64,000 nt of DNA from Brugia malayi (Eukaryota > Nematoda > Chromadorea > Rhabditida > Onchocercidae): assembly GCF_000002995.4 (NCBI RefSeq), contig NW_025062476.1, forward strand, positions 3,219,001-3,283,000, given 5' to 3'. Positions 35,384 to 48,027 of this stretch are shown one piece after another. The notes under the pieces are model-generated. The model ran no database searches and was not told the origin of the DNA. It worked only from the letters and a program-made list of their open reading frames with translations. The translations under genes were made by a program, and so were the position numbers. Numbering within the stretch: position 1 is the first letter of the stretch; every line of letters starts with the position of its first letter.

Positions 35384-38036
35384 GTTATGAGCTCGAAATT
35401 CTAATCGTAGTTATATAACACTGAATTTTTCAATAAATTTTATTTTTCCATTTCCTTTCAGCATCATTTTTAGCAATCATTCTTCTTCCACTCAAATAAA
35501 CTCATAAATAAACTACATTATATTCTTTAATAATGCAGCTGTCCAATAGATTTAAAACGTTACCGTTAAAATGTTTAACTTCTCTTATTTGCAGTTATCC
35601 AGAAAAAATGTCATTAAATTTCATTGCTCATACAGAAATTTTATTTTCTTCCCGATCTCTTATATATAATAAATTTTATCATAATGGTGAAATAATTATT
35701 GACTATCAAAATTTTAATAATAACAATAAATGAATTTATAATTATGAATGCTCAAATATTATTGCTTTTGCTTTTTTGTCGTTGTATGAAATTTCGTTTA
35801 AATTTAAAAATTTAATTTCTTTGCTATGCGTTCATATGGCAATTTTTTAATGATTAATGCATGTTTTCTGTTATGATAGCAGTGAAAAGAGAGAAGAAAG
35901 TTTGATTGGAATGATTGCCTTTCAATTTCTGTTGAACTTCAATTTTTTGCTTTGCTAAAAAAAGAATAAACAACATAAAAAAAAAAAAAAAAAAAGTTTT
36001 AAAAAGAGGAAAAATTTACTAATCATAAAATTTAATTAAATTTGGATAAAATCACTTCTTCCTAAATCTCTTCTACTCTTTTCTTATCATTTTACATTGT
36101 TTTATCTGTTATATTACCTTTTTTTTCTATTTAAACTTTCTCGTCTATTGGTATCTCATTACGATAAATTCAAATTTACATTAATTACTTCAAAAATTTT
36201 GTTGAATTTTAATAAATAAAATAAATAAATACTTAAATTACAGAGCGATGCTAAAATTATTCGAATTAAAAATTCAAGATTTTATCACTATATAAGGAAT
36301 AATAATTCAAATAGATTGTTGCAAATATTTTGACAGCATTTTCATGTAATTATTTCAGTTCATTTTTATTTATTTAATTATAAAAGCAAATTGATAAAAT
36401 ATTGACATTTACCAAATAAAAATCAGATTTAGTTAACATTTAATCCTAAAAATGACAGCAATATAAGTGACATAACTTTGATTACATTTAAATAATTTAT
36501 TATTAATTTCCGATTTATTAATCATTATTGCTAATAAATCAGTAAATCTAGTTAAGAAAAAAAAAGGAAAAAAAAAATGATTAATATGTGATTGTAACTG
36601 ATAAATACATAAAAACAATTGAAACATAAGAAAACTCTTTTTTTTTTTTTCTGTTTTAAAAAAAAGTAAGTTGATGGTTTAAATTGAAATAAGATTGATT
36701 TCTCTGTAGAAGGCTTAATTCAAAGAGTTATACATCAGTTTCTTTTAATTAAAGTTATCAGAAAAAATGACACAGAATTGTCGTTGTGATTTGATTTTGA
36801 TCACATATTCGTTATCATAGAGACTGATAGTTGGAAATAATTTTAATCTCTCAAATTCAAAATAAATAAATGTTATGTTTTTCTGTTATTTGTTTGTCAT
36901 ACTGTGGAATGTGTGTTACAAATTATAGAGAAAAATAACATTTGCTTCGTTCCTTTGATAATATATTGGTTTGTACTAAAATTTAAAATGGAAGATAAAC
37001 TTTAGAAAAACAGAAAATTGAGTATATTAATTATAATGATAAAGATTTTCATTTTCGATATTTTTTTAAATGAATACATAATAAGTAATAATACAAAATT
37101 ATAAAATTCCAAAATAAAATACAAATTTAATAGGACTATAAAATTTTAGTTTTATCGGATTAATAAATAAATTATTATCAACAAATTTTTTAATAAAAAT
37201 AAAAATAATTAAAAATAATAATAATAAAAAAATAAAAACATTAAAATAAAGTTGAATATAATTATTGGCAGCATTTTCCTATATAACAAGGAATATAGTA
37301 TGAAATTAATAATATTCATTTATTACCTAATAAATCTTAACTTATTACTACCATACTTTTGATAAATAGTTGAATCAAAAATAATTAAATATAAAAATAA
37401 CTATGAAAATTTTATATTTAATTAAAATTTTATGAGTAATTAAACATCCCATATAATTAAGAAGGTGAAGCGAAGCCTTTTCTAAGTTAAAAACAAATAA
37501 TAAACAATCAAATGATACTTCTCTCTTCTCTTCATTTCTTTTCCTTCCTTCCTCTCTCTCTCTCTGTCTTTTACAGAGTGAATTTCTCTCAGTATTCCTC
37601 TTTTTTTTTTTTTTAAACTGCAATATAATACATAGTTTATTGATGTAAAATAGTAAATATTATTGTTATTTGTTCACTACTCTTCAAGTTGATAAATGAA
37701 ATGATTAAATTTATTAGAAATGATAATATTAATGATATGTTGCTATGAAAATAGACAAGGAATGATATCTTTTGACAGGTACTTCTCTTTGTAATCTTAT
37801 TTTGAAATGTGTATTACATATTTCAGAAAGATTCTCAATATGATTAATTAGACTAAACTATGATTGTAATTCATTAAGATAAATAAGCATTTCATTATTC
37901 ACAATCCATTCAAAATCGAAAATATGTAATAAACATTTTGTTTTCGCTTTTAATGAATAAAAATATTTTAATTATAAATTATTTGTTCATAAAATCAAAA
38001 CGAAAAAAAAAATGAGTTCATTTAAATGATTTTGTG

Positions 38037-38068
<32 letters not shown>

Positions 38069-39686
38069 AGAAAATTTCTTCAGAGAGATTAAAAATCAGA
38101 CAGAAATTTTTTGATTTTTAATTTTAACATTATCAATAATTTTTTTTTAGCAAAATATTATGATAATTAAAGTAGAAAATTAATAATATGCTATGGATGA
38201 CTTTACTTTTTAATTCTTTAAGAAATAATCTAAAATTTAAAAAAAAAAAAAAAAAAAAGAAAGAAATGAAAGAGAAGCAAATATTTCACGCTTAAAATAT
38301 AATTCGGTATGCATTTTGAATTATTATTTTGAAAATATTAAAACAGAAATATTACATAAAATAATGCTATCATTATAAAATATAAAATAAATACTTTTTT
38401 GATCATTGAAAAACAAACATTATCAATTATCAATAAAAATAATCCTTATCAATTTTTTCAAATTTAAATTCTTTTATCACAAACAAACGTTTAGTATGGT
38501 AGATAACGTGAAATGAAAGAACAAAAAGGATAACGTACACGGAATAACGTGAAACAAAAAAAAAACATTACGTGCACGGATTGTTAAGCACAACTGATTA
38601 AGAAATCTTTTAGCGTTTGTTTGACGTTAATTGATTAATCAAAGTTTGATTAAATTATTTTTTCAAATTCATTTAACTCATTTATTTTTGATTGCTTTAG
38701 TGATAAAAATGATAACAAAAAATTATTACTTCAAAACTTTATTTTGTGAAAAATTGTATTATTAAGTGGTAACAGTGTTAATTGATAATATCCAATACTA
38801 AATCTTGATGCAATCGAATTTTTTAAATGATTATATCAGTAAAAAAAAAAAAAAAAAAGTCAGAATGAGCTCTCTTAAATAAAAACTTTTAAAGATATGA
38901 TTGTATGATTGTAATTTATGCAAATATCATTCACAAATATATTTTAAGACAGCACACTTTAGATCAGTTTTGTTTAAATTAGAAAGTTAATGAAATAGGC
39001 TTTTAAAGTAATTTGCTAGAAAATTTTAATATTGGAAGAATGTCACATCTATCATTTGACTTGAAATTTGACATCAGTAAACCAATCAATCTAATTAATC
39101 AATCGATCAATCATTTAAAAACTTTTTTATAAATTAGACGAATAAAATTAATTGTGAACATCAGTTCGGTAATAATAAATTTTCAATTTTCCTTTTTACA
39201 TATTTCGCTTCAGAATCAAAAATTTATATCTTTTAAACTATAAAATTGATTTAAATGTTCAAAGCACATTAATATTAGAAATATGATGATATCTAGATGA
39301 ATCAGAAATTCACAACCGTATATGATTTATTAAAATTTTGATGATAAGCCTATTAATAGCTGATTAATTGATAATAATGAAATATGATAAAGCTTATTTC
39401 ATATTTCTAGCATCTAGCAGATAGTTTATGATACTATTTCCCTTACATCGATAGCAATAACTAGAAAGAACTCTTACTTTAAATGATATCTTAATGAATT
39501 TAAATCGATCAATAAATGATAACTTTTAGAAATTGTCTTAAAACAACTCTTTATAATAATTATTAATAATTATACCTTTTATCAAATATTCGATATTATC
39601 ATTTTAATGTAAACTCTTATCAAAATATCCTATATAAAAATTTCAAGAATAACTGATATATATATAAATTTAAGAAATTTTTGAAA
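35384..39686. other. Convergent A+T-rich intergenic region
   Basis: Over 4 kb between the 3' ends of the PTB-adaptor and receptor genes. Very A+T-rich, with poly(A)/poly(T) runs (35979, 38039-38060, 38241-38258, 38842-38858), AAT-rich simple sequence near 37200-37240 and a short CT tract at 37552-37566. No RNA gene or plausible exon was recognised; the few ORFs are low-complexity. Confidence 0.55.
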
Positions 39687-42600
39687 TCATCGATGAAACC
39701 ATTTATGCTTTTTTGTAATTGTTGCTATCCTTTCTGTAAATCCAACAGTTGCACCACAACGGATCAAATGAAGTTGCTCGAGAAATTTTGTTCGATAAGT
39801 ATGACTTCGCCAAAACAATATGTAGTAATTGTTGCCGTAGTTAAAGAGTAGTAAAAGACATAAATAAGATGATATGTCTCCCTGAGAATATTTTAAGAAA
39901 TTAATATGTTTTGTTTTTAGAAACTGACTGAAAAAAAATAGTTTAAAACTTAGTTAAAAATAATAACTGAAAAAAAAGTAAACCGAAATTTTTCCAATTT
40001 TTTTTTTTTTTTTAACTTAATAGTTTAGAATTATCAAATTTAGAAAAACAACTTACAGTGGTTTCTGTTGAAACAGGTAGTAAATTGACGACAAACAAAG
40101 CAAAAGCTGATAGAAGTGAGGTCAAACAATTAGCAACCATTGTTATAAGCATTGAAGTTGTAAATTGATTTTGACGCTGATAAGCGGCATAGTCACGTTC
40201 ATCTGCAATTGATGATTACTTTCGAGAACGTCAAAATTTACTGCTAGCATTTGAATTCAGTGAACTCAACATGATTAATTTAATTGAGATTCTGTAGTAA
40301 ATGTACCAAAAAAGTACAACCAACGGGATATAATTACTGTTATAGGTGCTACGTTTACTTACTTACGTTAAAATGCAAGTGTAATTAAACTTTGCTTACG
40401 CAGTTTTAATCAAGGTGTATAAAATTAATGTATTTTCAAACATTTCCACTTTAATAATAAAAGTGAAATGAAGATATATTCATAGAATAATCATTATCTA
40501 CCACAATTATTCGTATTTTCTTTCTTTTGTAAAACAGAGCAAAATGCGCCTTTCTTTTGCGCTAAGAAAATGGTATCATTAATTATTGTCAATCGTTTAC
40601 AAACATTTAGCATAAAATCATTTCATTAACTACTTTTTTCCATTCTATTTCTGCTGACTTTTATGATAAAGTGATGATACACGTTTGAATCACGTGGAAA
40701 CAGTCACTTTCAACTTACGTTGAGTCATCAAAGAACAAAAAAAAAAGTTTATATCAAAAAAGAAGTTTAACAAAATTTGACAGAGATAAATGAAAGAAAA
40801 AAAAAAATCTTACTCATTTGCGCTCATTTCTAAAATTAGCTTTTATTAGAATTATTTATTTTTGCTTACAGTAAATTAATTCAAATATTAATCTATGATC
40901 TTAAGTGTGACAGCTTTGACAAATGACAGTTTTGACAAATGAAATATTTTCCAACAATTGTTTGAGAGCAATAGTATCAATCAAATAAAGTATCTCAAAA
41001 TTGAATAAGAAAAGTATCTAATGTTTCGCTGGGAAATTTAGCTATCACAAAATTAAAAGAGCTAAATTTGATTACTTGAGAAAGATGACAGATGACAGGG
41101 AGAGAGGTGAAATTGAAAAATTATTACTCAATTTGTTGTTTCTCATCATTTCACTAATCAATTAGAAAAGAAATTATTCTTTTATATAAATTTACAGTTT
41201 TATGCTATAGTAGTGACTTACTGTTGGAATGTTTAGAAAGATCAAATAAGAAATTGATAAGCTAAAGATAAAAGAATATTGCTAGCTGATCTTGTTATCA
41301 CAAATATCTTACAGTTATTGAGAATCTAAGCAATAGCAATAGCAAATTGAATAGTAAGGATAGCATTTTATCATTTTTATTTCTTTGTTTCAACAAATAT
41401 TATCATAATTTTTCATCTTTCTAATTTTATGAACGAGAAGCGTACGTATTTCACGTTGCTTTCCAACATTCCGTAATAAGTAATAATCGATAACATTAAT
41501 GATAAAAACAGCCATAGCTATGCTAACAGAGCCATAATTCCAAATTTCCATTAGTATTGGTGAGTAAGCCATTGTCTGATCGCATGGTTCTACAAGCTGA
41601 AAATAATTAATTAAATTTATATCATTGGCATTTCATTTTTATTTTTAAATTTTAAATTTTTTTTGTAAATATCATACATTATCATTGGCAAAGAGAAAAC
41701 CAGCAATAACAAATAGAGTTGAATAAGTAAAGCCAGTGCCAATAGCTAAGGCAATAAAAGGTGTACTTCGTGCTGTTCGATATCTAAAATAATACAAAAT
41801 TGTTTTGAATTTGTCATTGAATATTTTTTTCAGTTAATTTTTAAAATTGAAGAATGTAAGAATTTTTTTTCAGAGATTTGAGAAAAAAAAAACTGTAAAA
41901 CTATTAATATTTCTGATATTTTTCATTCATACTGTCAACATTTTTGTTAGTTTACGTTAACATTTTCTGAATAGTTAGACAATCAATAATATAATCAAGC
42001 AGAATGATAACATACTTTGTAATTTGTTATCAAGAATACTTACTTTAAACGTAATTTTTTTATCAAGATTACCTACTTTAGGTGTAATTCTTTTATCATG
42101 AATATTTACTTTAGATGTAATTTTTTATCAAAAATACTTACTTTAGATGTAATTTTTTATCAAAAATACTTACTTTAGATGTAATTTTTTATCAAAAATA
42201 CTTACTTTAGATGTAATTTTTTATCAAAAATACTTACTTTAGATGTAATTTTTTATCAAAAATACTTACTTTAGAGGTGATCGTACCGCAATAAAACGAT
42301 CGATTGCAAGAAATAATATTGCAACAGATGACATATTGAAAGAGTAGCAATATAAGAAGAGTGAGTGATAACAAGTGATTCGTTTCATGATTGCTTTATT
42401 AAGAAATATTTCAATTGCTTTCTTCCATTCGTGTATTTCGCTTATCTACAAAAAACAAAAAACATTTTGATTAGATAAGGATGAAATTATCATTTATGCA
42501 ATGATGATAAATGCTTTGATAAGGTCTAATTCATGATAAGACAAATCACTTGAAATAGTCAATCATCTCATCTATGATATAATTCTACAGTATTTAGATG

Positions 42601-42886
42601 TGCTTATAAATATAAATTATTTATGTGCTTCATTGAAATATTATAGAATCATATATTTATCTTTCTACTGTGTCCATTCTGAAAATCAGTTTATAATATT
42701 TTAAAAAATAAATTCTCGAGAAAAAAAAATTACAAAGTCGAGAAATGCAATAATTGCTAATAGTATACTATTCCGATTCCGTAATTCTTTAAATTTCCAA
42801 GTAGCATAAACCAAATTCAAATTACCAAACATGCCTAGAATTAGCAATGGTACCATAAATACTGCTACCACTGTTAAATTGTTCAT
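39687..42886 (-). CDS. Seven-transmembrane G-protein-coupled receptor, srsx-like
   Basis: Exons: 42886-42734, 42445-42270, 41783-41678, 41596-41446, 40202-40057 and 39881-39687, closing to 308 aa. Seven hydrophobic helices are visible. TM1 holds LLILGMFGNLNLVYATW (class A GN motif), TM2 LLAIIAFLDF, and TM3 MSSVAILFLAIDRFIAV with a DRF in the DRY position. TM4, TM5 and TM6 (SMLITMVANCLTSLLSAF) follow, and TM7 has FNYGNNYYILFW in place of NPxxY. Cys76 at the start of TM3 and Cys150 in loop 2 (LVEPCDQT) can form the usual disulphide. The layout resembles nematode SRSX chemoreceptor/neuropeptide-like receptors; the ligand is unknown. The ATG follows an orphan TTTTTCAG acceptor and a purine run, fitting trans-splicing. 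Exon 4 may instead end at 41455 (three residues shorter). Intron 2 begins inside a minisatellite. Confidence 0.85.
42010..42275 (-). repeat. 32-bp minisatellite repeating the exon-2 splice donor
   Basis: A 32-bp unit recurs eight times, plus one degenerate copy. Five or six copies next to the exon are almost identical and the distal ones have drifted. Read on the minus strand, every unit contains CTAAA|GTAAGTATT, the 5' splice site of receptor exon 2, then TTTTGATAAAAAATTACAT. The array begins within the last bases of exon 2 (exon end 42270) and fills the start of intron 2. Confidence 0.93.
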
Positions 42887-43212
42887 CTTTTTTTTTTTTT
42901 CCTGAAAAATGTTACTTATTGAATTTATTTAGCCGAATTAATATTATTGTCAATCAACAGATATACATATCAAATAAATTATGCGAAGAATTTTCAAATT
43001 TTCAATTTTAGATTATTTTTTTTTTCTTCTAATTACACTTTTGTTTGATATCTTTGTGTGCAAAAATTTTTTTGCAAAAGATTTTTGCAAACAACTTGAA
43101 AAGATGAAAATAAACAATAAAATGGCTGAATATTATTTTGATATAAACTGTATTTATTTGAAAGTTAACATATGAGTAAAGATAGTCATATAATGATATC
43201 AAGAAAGCTATC

Positions 43213-43452
43213 AATCATTTTGTTTATCAAATTTTTTTCCAAGAAATGTTCCAATACTCCATAAATATATATAATTTATAAGTACTCCATTTCTTTCTCA
43301 TTCTATTGAGCGAGCAATTTTGTGGTTGATTTGATTATCAACCAATTAAATTACCTTATTTTTAATTCATTTTGGATATGTTTTCATGAACATTTTATTT
43401 CAAAGTTAAGATATGAGTAAAACTAGCCATATAATGATATCAAGAAAGCTAT
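43213..43452. repeat. Diverged ~240-bp repeat, copy A
   Basis: Shares the order ATTTTGTTTATCAAATT, CAAGAAATGTTCCAATA, GATTGATTATCAA-like, TTTTTAATTCA, GGATAT and AAGAAAGCTAT with copy B at 44694-44937, same orientation. Its last 50 bp also recur just upstream at 43158-43210, so the unit may have tandem edges. Confidence 0.65.
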
Positions 43453-44693
43453 AATTTTTTTTTTTTTTTTCAAACTTCACTTCTTTGAGTCTATTAATAA
43501 CCATAATTTCAAACTTATTTGAAGATTAAATAAAAACTAAAAGAAAGATTTTGAAATTCAGCAATAAATCGAATAATTTTATCAGTGAATCACAGTTGTG
43601 TTTTATTTTTTTTTTAATTATTTATTTTCTAAATTGCTATAAATATCGCTTAATAAATATCAAAATTAATTCTATTCAGAAAAGAAAATTATTCGAATGA
43701 ATAAAAACAAGAATTTAAGTTGTTCAATATAAACTTAAAATTATTAAAAAAAAAAAAACTGCAATTATTTATCCAGAGAATGAATCCTTGTTTCTAAAAT
43801 ATTTTTTTTACAAGATATTTTTGAAAATAAAATATATAGTATAATATGTAACAAAAAATAATTTTGTTATTCTAAAATTTTTCAAGTAAATCTGATTTCA
43901 ATTAAATCATTATCAGTTACATTTCAAAGTTACATTTTATAATGATTAATTATCTAATAGTATCAAAAAATCATTAAAAATAAAAGACTAACTGCTTACC
44001 GTAGTCAATTAAGAGAGAAGAGGAAAAGGAGGGGAAAAAGAAGAGAAAAATTCTCTGTCAAATGACTTATGATGAAAGGACAAAGGTGTGTAATTCGTTA
44101 AATGTGAAATGTTGTTTTCTTCATCAAAAAACCGATGAATACACTTTTATTTATATTATTTCTTTATTATTATTATTCTTGTCCAACCCACTCTAATTAA
44201 ACGATAAATTCAACTTTATAGTTAATATAATGATATTATCGAAGATTATGCAGGATGTGACAGAGGATGACATTAATTAACAGCAATAATTAATTAATCA
44301 ATAAGCATAAAATTAGAATGTTTTGTCATTAAGAAATGCAGAAGAATCGATTCGTGTTTTTGTTACTTCATTTGTTATGTTATGCTAATAATCTTAGATA
44401 TAAATCTAGAAGAAACAGTAGTTTTGTTGTTTTTAATTAATTTTGTGTAATTTAACTTTTAATATAATTTTACTTCCATTAAATTGTAAAACAATAATAA
44501 AGCAGTAAAATATTTGAATACAAATAACTGAATTGAAAATGAAAATAATGAAGAACAGAGCAATTAATTTTACTTTTAAAATATAATAACAAGAATAGGA
44601 TTGATTAGTGTCTTCGAAACTTTAGGAGAATTTAAAAAATGAGTGCGGTGTTTTTTGAAAGTAATAAAAAAATTTGTCAAAAATAACAAAATT

Positions 44694-44937
44694 ATTTTGC
44701 TTATTAAATTCAAGAAATGTTCCAATATTCCATTAATATAGAATGTGTAAATATTTAATTTTCTTCTGATTATATCAAATAATTTCGTGATTGAATTGAT
44801 TATCAATCAGTTAAATTACTTTGTTTTTAATTCAACTTGGATATATTTTTAATGCACATCTCATATTTGCCATATTTAAAAGCATTTCAAAGTTTGGATA
44901 TGGTTAGCAACACAGCTTTATTAAGAAAGCTATTTTT
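44694..44937. repeat. Diverged ~240-bp repeat, copy B
   Basis: Partner of 43213-43452, about 1.48 kb away. Identity is patchy (long A+T stretches), but the conserved blocks keep their order and approximate spacing. Confidence 0.6.
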
Positions 44938-45561
44938 GCTTTTCTAATTTTATTAATAATCATAATTTCAAATTTATTACTTACTTCGGCTCAGTAAATT
45001 ACGAGAAAAAAAAATAAATTAAATTAATTTTTGATTAATAAATTATGCGAAAAAAAAAAAAAAAAACTAAACGTAAAGTTTTAAAATGAGTAATGAAAGC
45101 TTGAAATTATTAAATTAGTACCTCTTGTAGTTATAAATTGAAGAGATATTCGTCATTACTTTTTCAAAAGCTAAGAAAAGCAGAATTAAGACACTTTCCC
45201 ATTAAGAAAAAGAAAATAAATGTGATAACAGTTATCGCTGGTGATCATTTTTCTATTTTTCATTTCATTAAAGTGATGCAAAAAGTAGCAATTTTAGGTC
45301 TCAAAGATTAACAATGATAATTGTACTCGGATTTGTTTTCATTAAAAAGAAAGCACAATCTGAGTTTCGATAAATTCTATAAGTGCATCACTTTCGATGA
45401 TAAATTTGATGTCATCGAAATGTTAAATGAAGTTGAAGTTGTAACTCTTTTGAAAAAAGTTTGCAATTTTAACACTTCGTTTAATCACTTGAATCTTATT
45501 CTGATTCATAGTAATTAAAATTAAAAAAATTGCTATATGTAATTGATGATGACAGTGATGA

Positions 45562-45588
45562 AATAATAATAATAATAATAATAATAAT
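45562..45588. repeat. (AAT)n microsatellite
   Basis: Nine uninterrupted AAT units, followed by mixed GAT/AAT triplets to about 45615. Confidence 0.9.
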
Positions 45589-47156
45589 GCAATGATGATG
45601 ATCATAATAATAATCAATTCCTATACCTGAATTATAAATAATTTAGGTAAGATAAAGTGGAAGTAACATTAATAAATAATTAAATGATTTTTGTTTTTCG
45701 TTCTTTAAGTTGGAGTTGAAGAAAAAATCTGATTTAAAAACTTATCAAAAAATGCCATCAATGTAGCAAGAATAATAAATTCAAAGTTTTTTTTTTTTCT
45801 TAAGAAAAATTTAAAACAGTATTGTTATTTAATTAAAGCACCTTGATCATGATTTTTTTGCCCTTCTCTTTTACTTATGTTTTTTTTCATATTATAATTA
45901 AACTGCAGGTATAATATTTTTGTATTATAATTAAACTGTACCATCCATAGGAACAGATTGCATTAATTATGATAATATTTTTTAACCTATAAGCATGTTT
46001 TGGTAATATTTTCACATCTTCTACATGTATTCAAATTTTAGAATCAATGCTCTGACTTATATTTTCATCTCAACGAATTATTAATATTCATATTATGATT
46101 AAATTGCACTATAAACTACACTTGCAAGTAATATCAAATATCATCTTGGAAGTAATGAATGAGTTTATAGAGAAGATAGTTCATTGATAATCAAATCCAC
46201 AAATAAGTTAACATCCAATAAACATGAATTAATCATATGATTGGAATAACGTAATTTCAATTTTATTTAAAAAAAATGCTTTCTATGATTCTTAAAAGCG
46301 CATATCTACTACAGCAAGTTTGAACTTTTTCATTTTTCTTATATATGAACAAATCAAATATACGTTTTTTCTTTTTTTTTTTTATTCCAGCTTATTATAT
46401 TCTTAGATATTTCAATAATATCTGATGTTTTCGTGATGTGAATTAATAACACTTTTAAGTATTTTATAAATGATCCATTTGAAAGCTATAGCCACCTTCA
46501 TAAAATGAAAAGAAACAAGCTAGAAAGCAAATGTAATCAGTAAAGTGTAAAGATTTCTGTAATGAGAATAACAATGAAATTTATAAAATATGAATTAGTC
46601 TGAAGAAGCTCAAATAGCCGAACAAATAAATTGTTTGCTGTATTGATATTAAAGTTAGATAAAAAAAAAGAGAAATAAAGGAAAAAGAGGAAATTATTGT
46701 ATACTTATAATGGATTTAAATTATTCTATAATATTTGAAGGGACGTTTAAAATAATACTTATAGTCTTTATCTCAAAGTAACCTTAGAGTAAAGTAAAAG
46801 TTATAGGTCATGTTTATTAAAAATATTCCCTTCGAAAAGTTGTCCCCACCTTTTCCTACCTTCCTTTTCCTATGATCTCTCATTCCCGTCCTTATTTTTT
46901 TCTAAATTATAACCTGATTTTCGTCTTGAAACAAAAAGGTTCATAGTGTCTCAATGGTAATTACCAAGGACCGTGTTTGTATTATTGGATTGTCGTCTGT
47001 TATTGATTCCTTTGTACTTTCTGATTATCTTGGATTAACTTACATTTGTGGTCATAGGATGATAGATTGGATTAGGCGATTAGGCACTTTTCTCTGCTTG
47101 GAATTTTGCGATGACACACAAACAAAATAATGTTTTAGTTATAAGTTTAAACCTAA

Positions 47157-47184
47157 TACTGAAATAATTCGAATTATTTCAGTA
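47157..47184. repeat. 28-bp perfect palindrome
   Basis: TACTGAAATAATTC is followed directly by its exact reverse complement with no spacer. Confidence 0.95.
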
Positions 47185-47210
47185 GTTAATTAAGTAGGTA
47201 AATCGCTACG

Positions 47211-47255
47211 GATCATATAATGTCATCGTATCACTCTGGATGACATTATATGATC
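47211..47255. repeat. Perfect 17-bp stem / 11-nt loop inverted repeat
   Basis: GATCATATAATGTCATC, an 11-nt loop, then its exact reverse complement. It begins 26 bp after the end of the neighbouring palindrome. Confidence 0.95.
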
Positions 47256-48027
47256 TAAATTTTAAAGAATTCATTTATTTGCAGAAATGTACATTTACTT
47301 GTGTGGGATAATCCAAATATATTTTCATTTACAATCTTATCGTATTCTCGAATATCGTTACTATTTTCTGAAACCTAAATTCCAGCTCAGTATTTTTTGC
47401 TATTTTGTTTTCTATAGAAATACTTCTCCAACTGATATGTCTCAATAGTAAAACTCTCTCAAATTAGCACATGTTCCAGTGATCTAAATTTCTCAATAAG
47501 TTAAAGGCACACAAAGTTTCCTCGCTGTTTTTCTTCTTTGTATTTCCAGTATAGTTAATAGTTTTCGTGCATAGATGATCCTTGAATATATTATTCAGTG
47601 TTATACCAAAACCTGAAGATAGTCGTTCTTGCAGAAACCATTGTTTGATTTTGTTCTCCCCATGTAAAAAAGGTTTTGTCCCCTTTTGCAGTATAGATGT
47701 TGGCTGAAACCATACTAATAAACATTTTTGATCGGCTTAAAAATTACCTGACAGAATTAAATTTTCTCATACTTGTTAGCTAGTTTAATTAGGATTTTCC
47801 TGAACAGTTCTGTTGTGTGTTTCAAAAAAAATTTTGCATAAGTTATCTAATTGTTAAATCTTATTTTTGATCGTATTTTTGAGAGAGTGAGTAGTTAAAT
47901 TTACATAGTATGTCTGTCAACATTTTTTTTCATGTAAAAATTTAGCCCAATTAAGTGTTAGTCTTACATAAACGTTTTTCAGCTCTTTGACTCATATTAA
48001 ATAAAGTGATCAGGAAATACAGTGGAG

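Larger units (their letters stand above)
42887..48027. other. Gene-poor divergent spacer, receptor to CCT3
   Basis: About 5 kb with no supportable protein gene. It contains a diverged duplicated segment (43213-43452 / 44694-44937), an (AAT)n microsatellite (45562-45588), two perfect palindromic structures (47157-47184, 47211-47255) and several poly(A)/(T) runs. The last kilobase before CCT3 is less A+T-rich and should hold its promoter; a TTTTTCAG at about 47975-47982 lies 45 nt before the CCT3 ATG and is a candidate trans-splice acceptor. Confidence 0.5.

Noticed and set aside
35533..35733. Plus-strand ORF after the PTB-adaptor gene
   Set aside because: It lies downstream of the poly(A) signal, is A+T-rich, lacks splice partners and known motifs.
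42010..42275. Regularly spaced repeat that might be taken for a CRISPR array
   Set aside because: The whole 32-bp unit repeats head to tail with no unique spacers, in a eukaryotic intron; it is a minisatellite.
47211..47255. Hairpin considered as a miRNA precursor
   Set aside because: A 17-bp stem with 11-nt loop and no flanking pairing is too short for a typical pre-miRNA.
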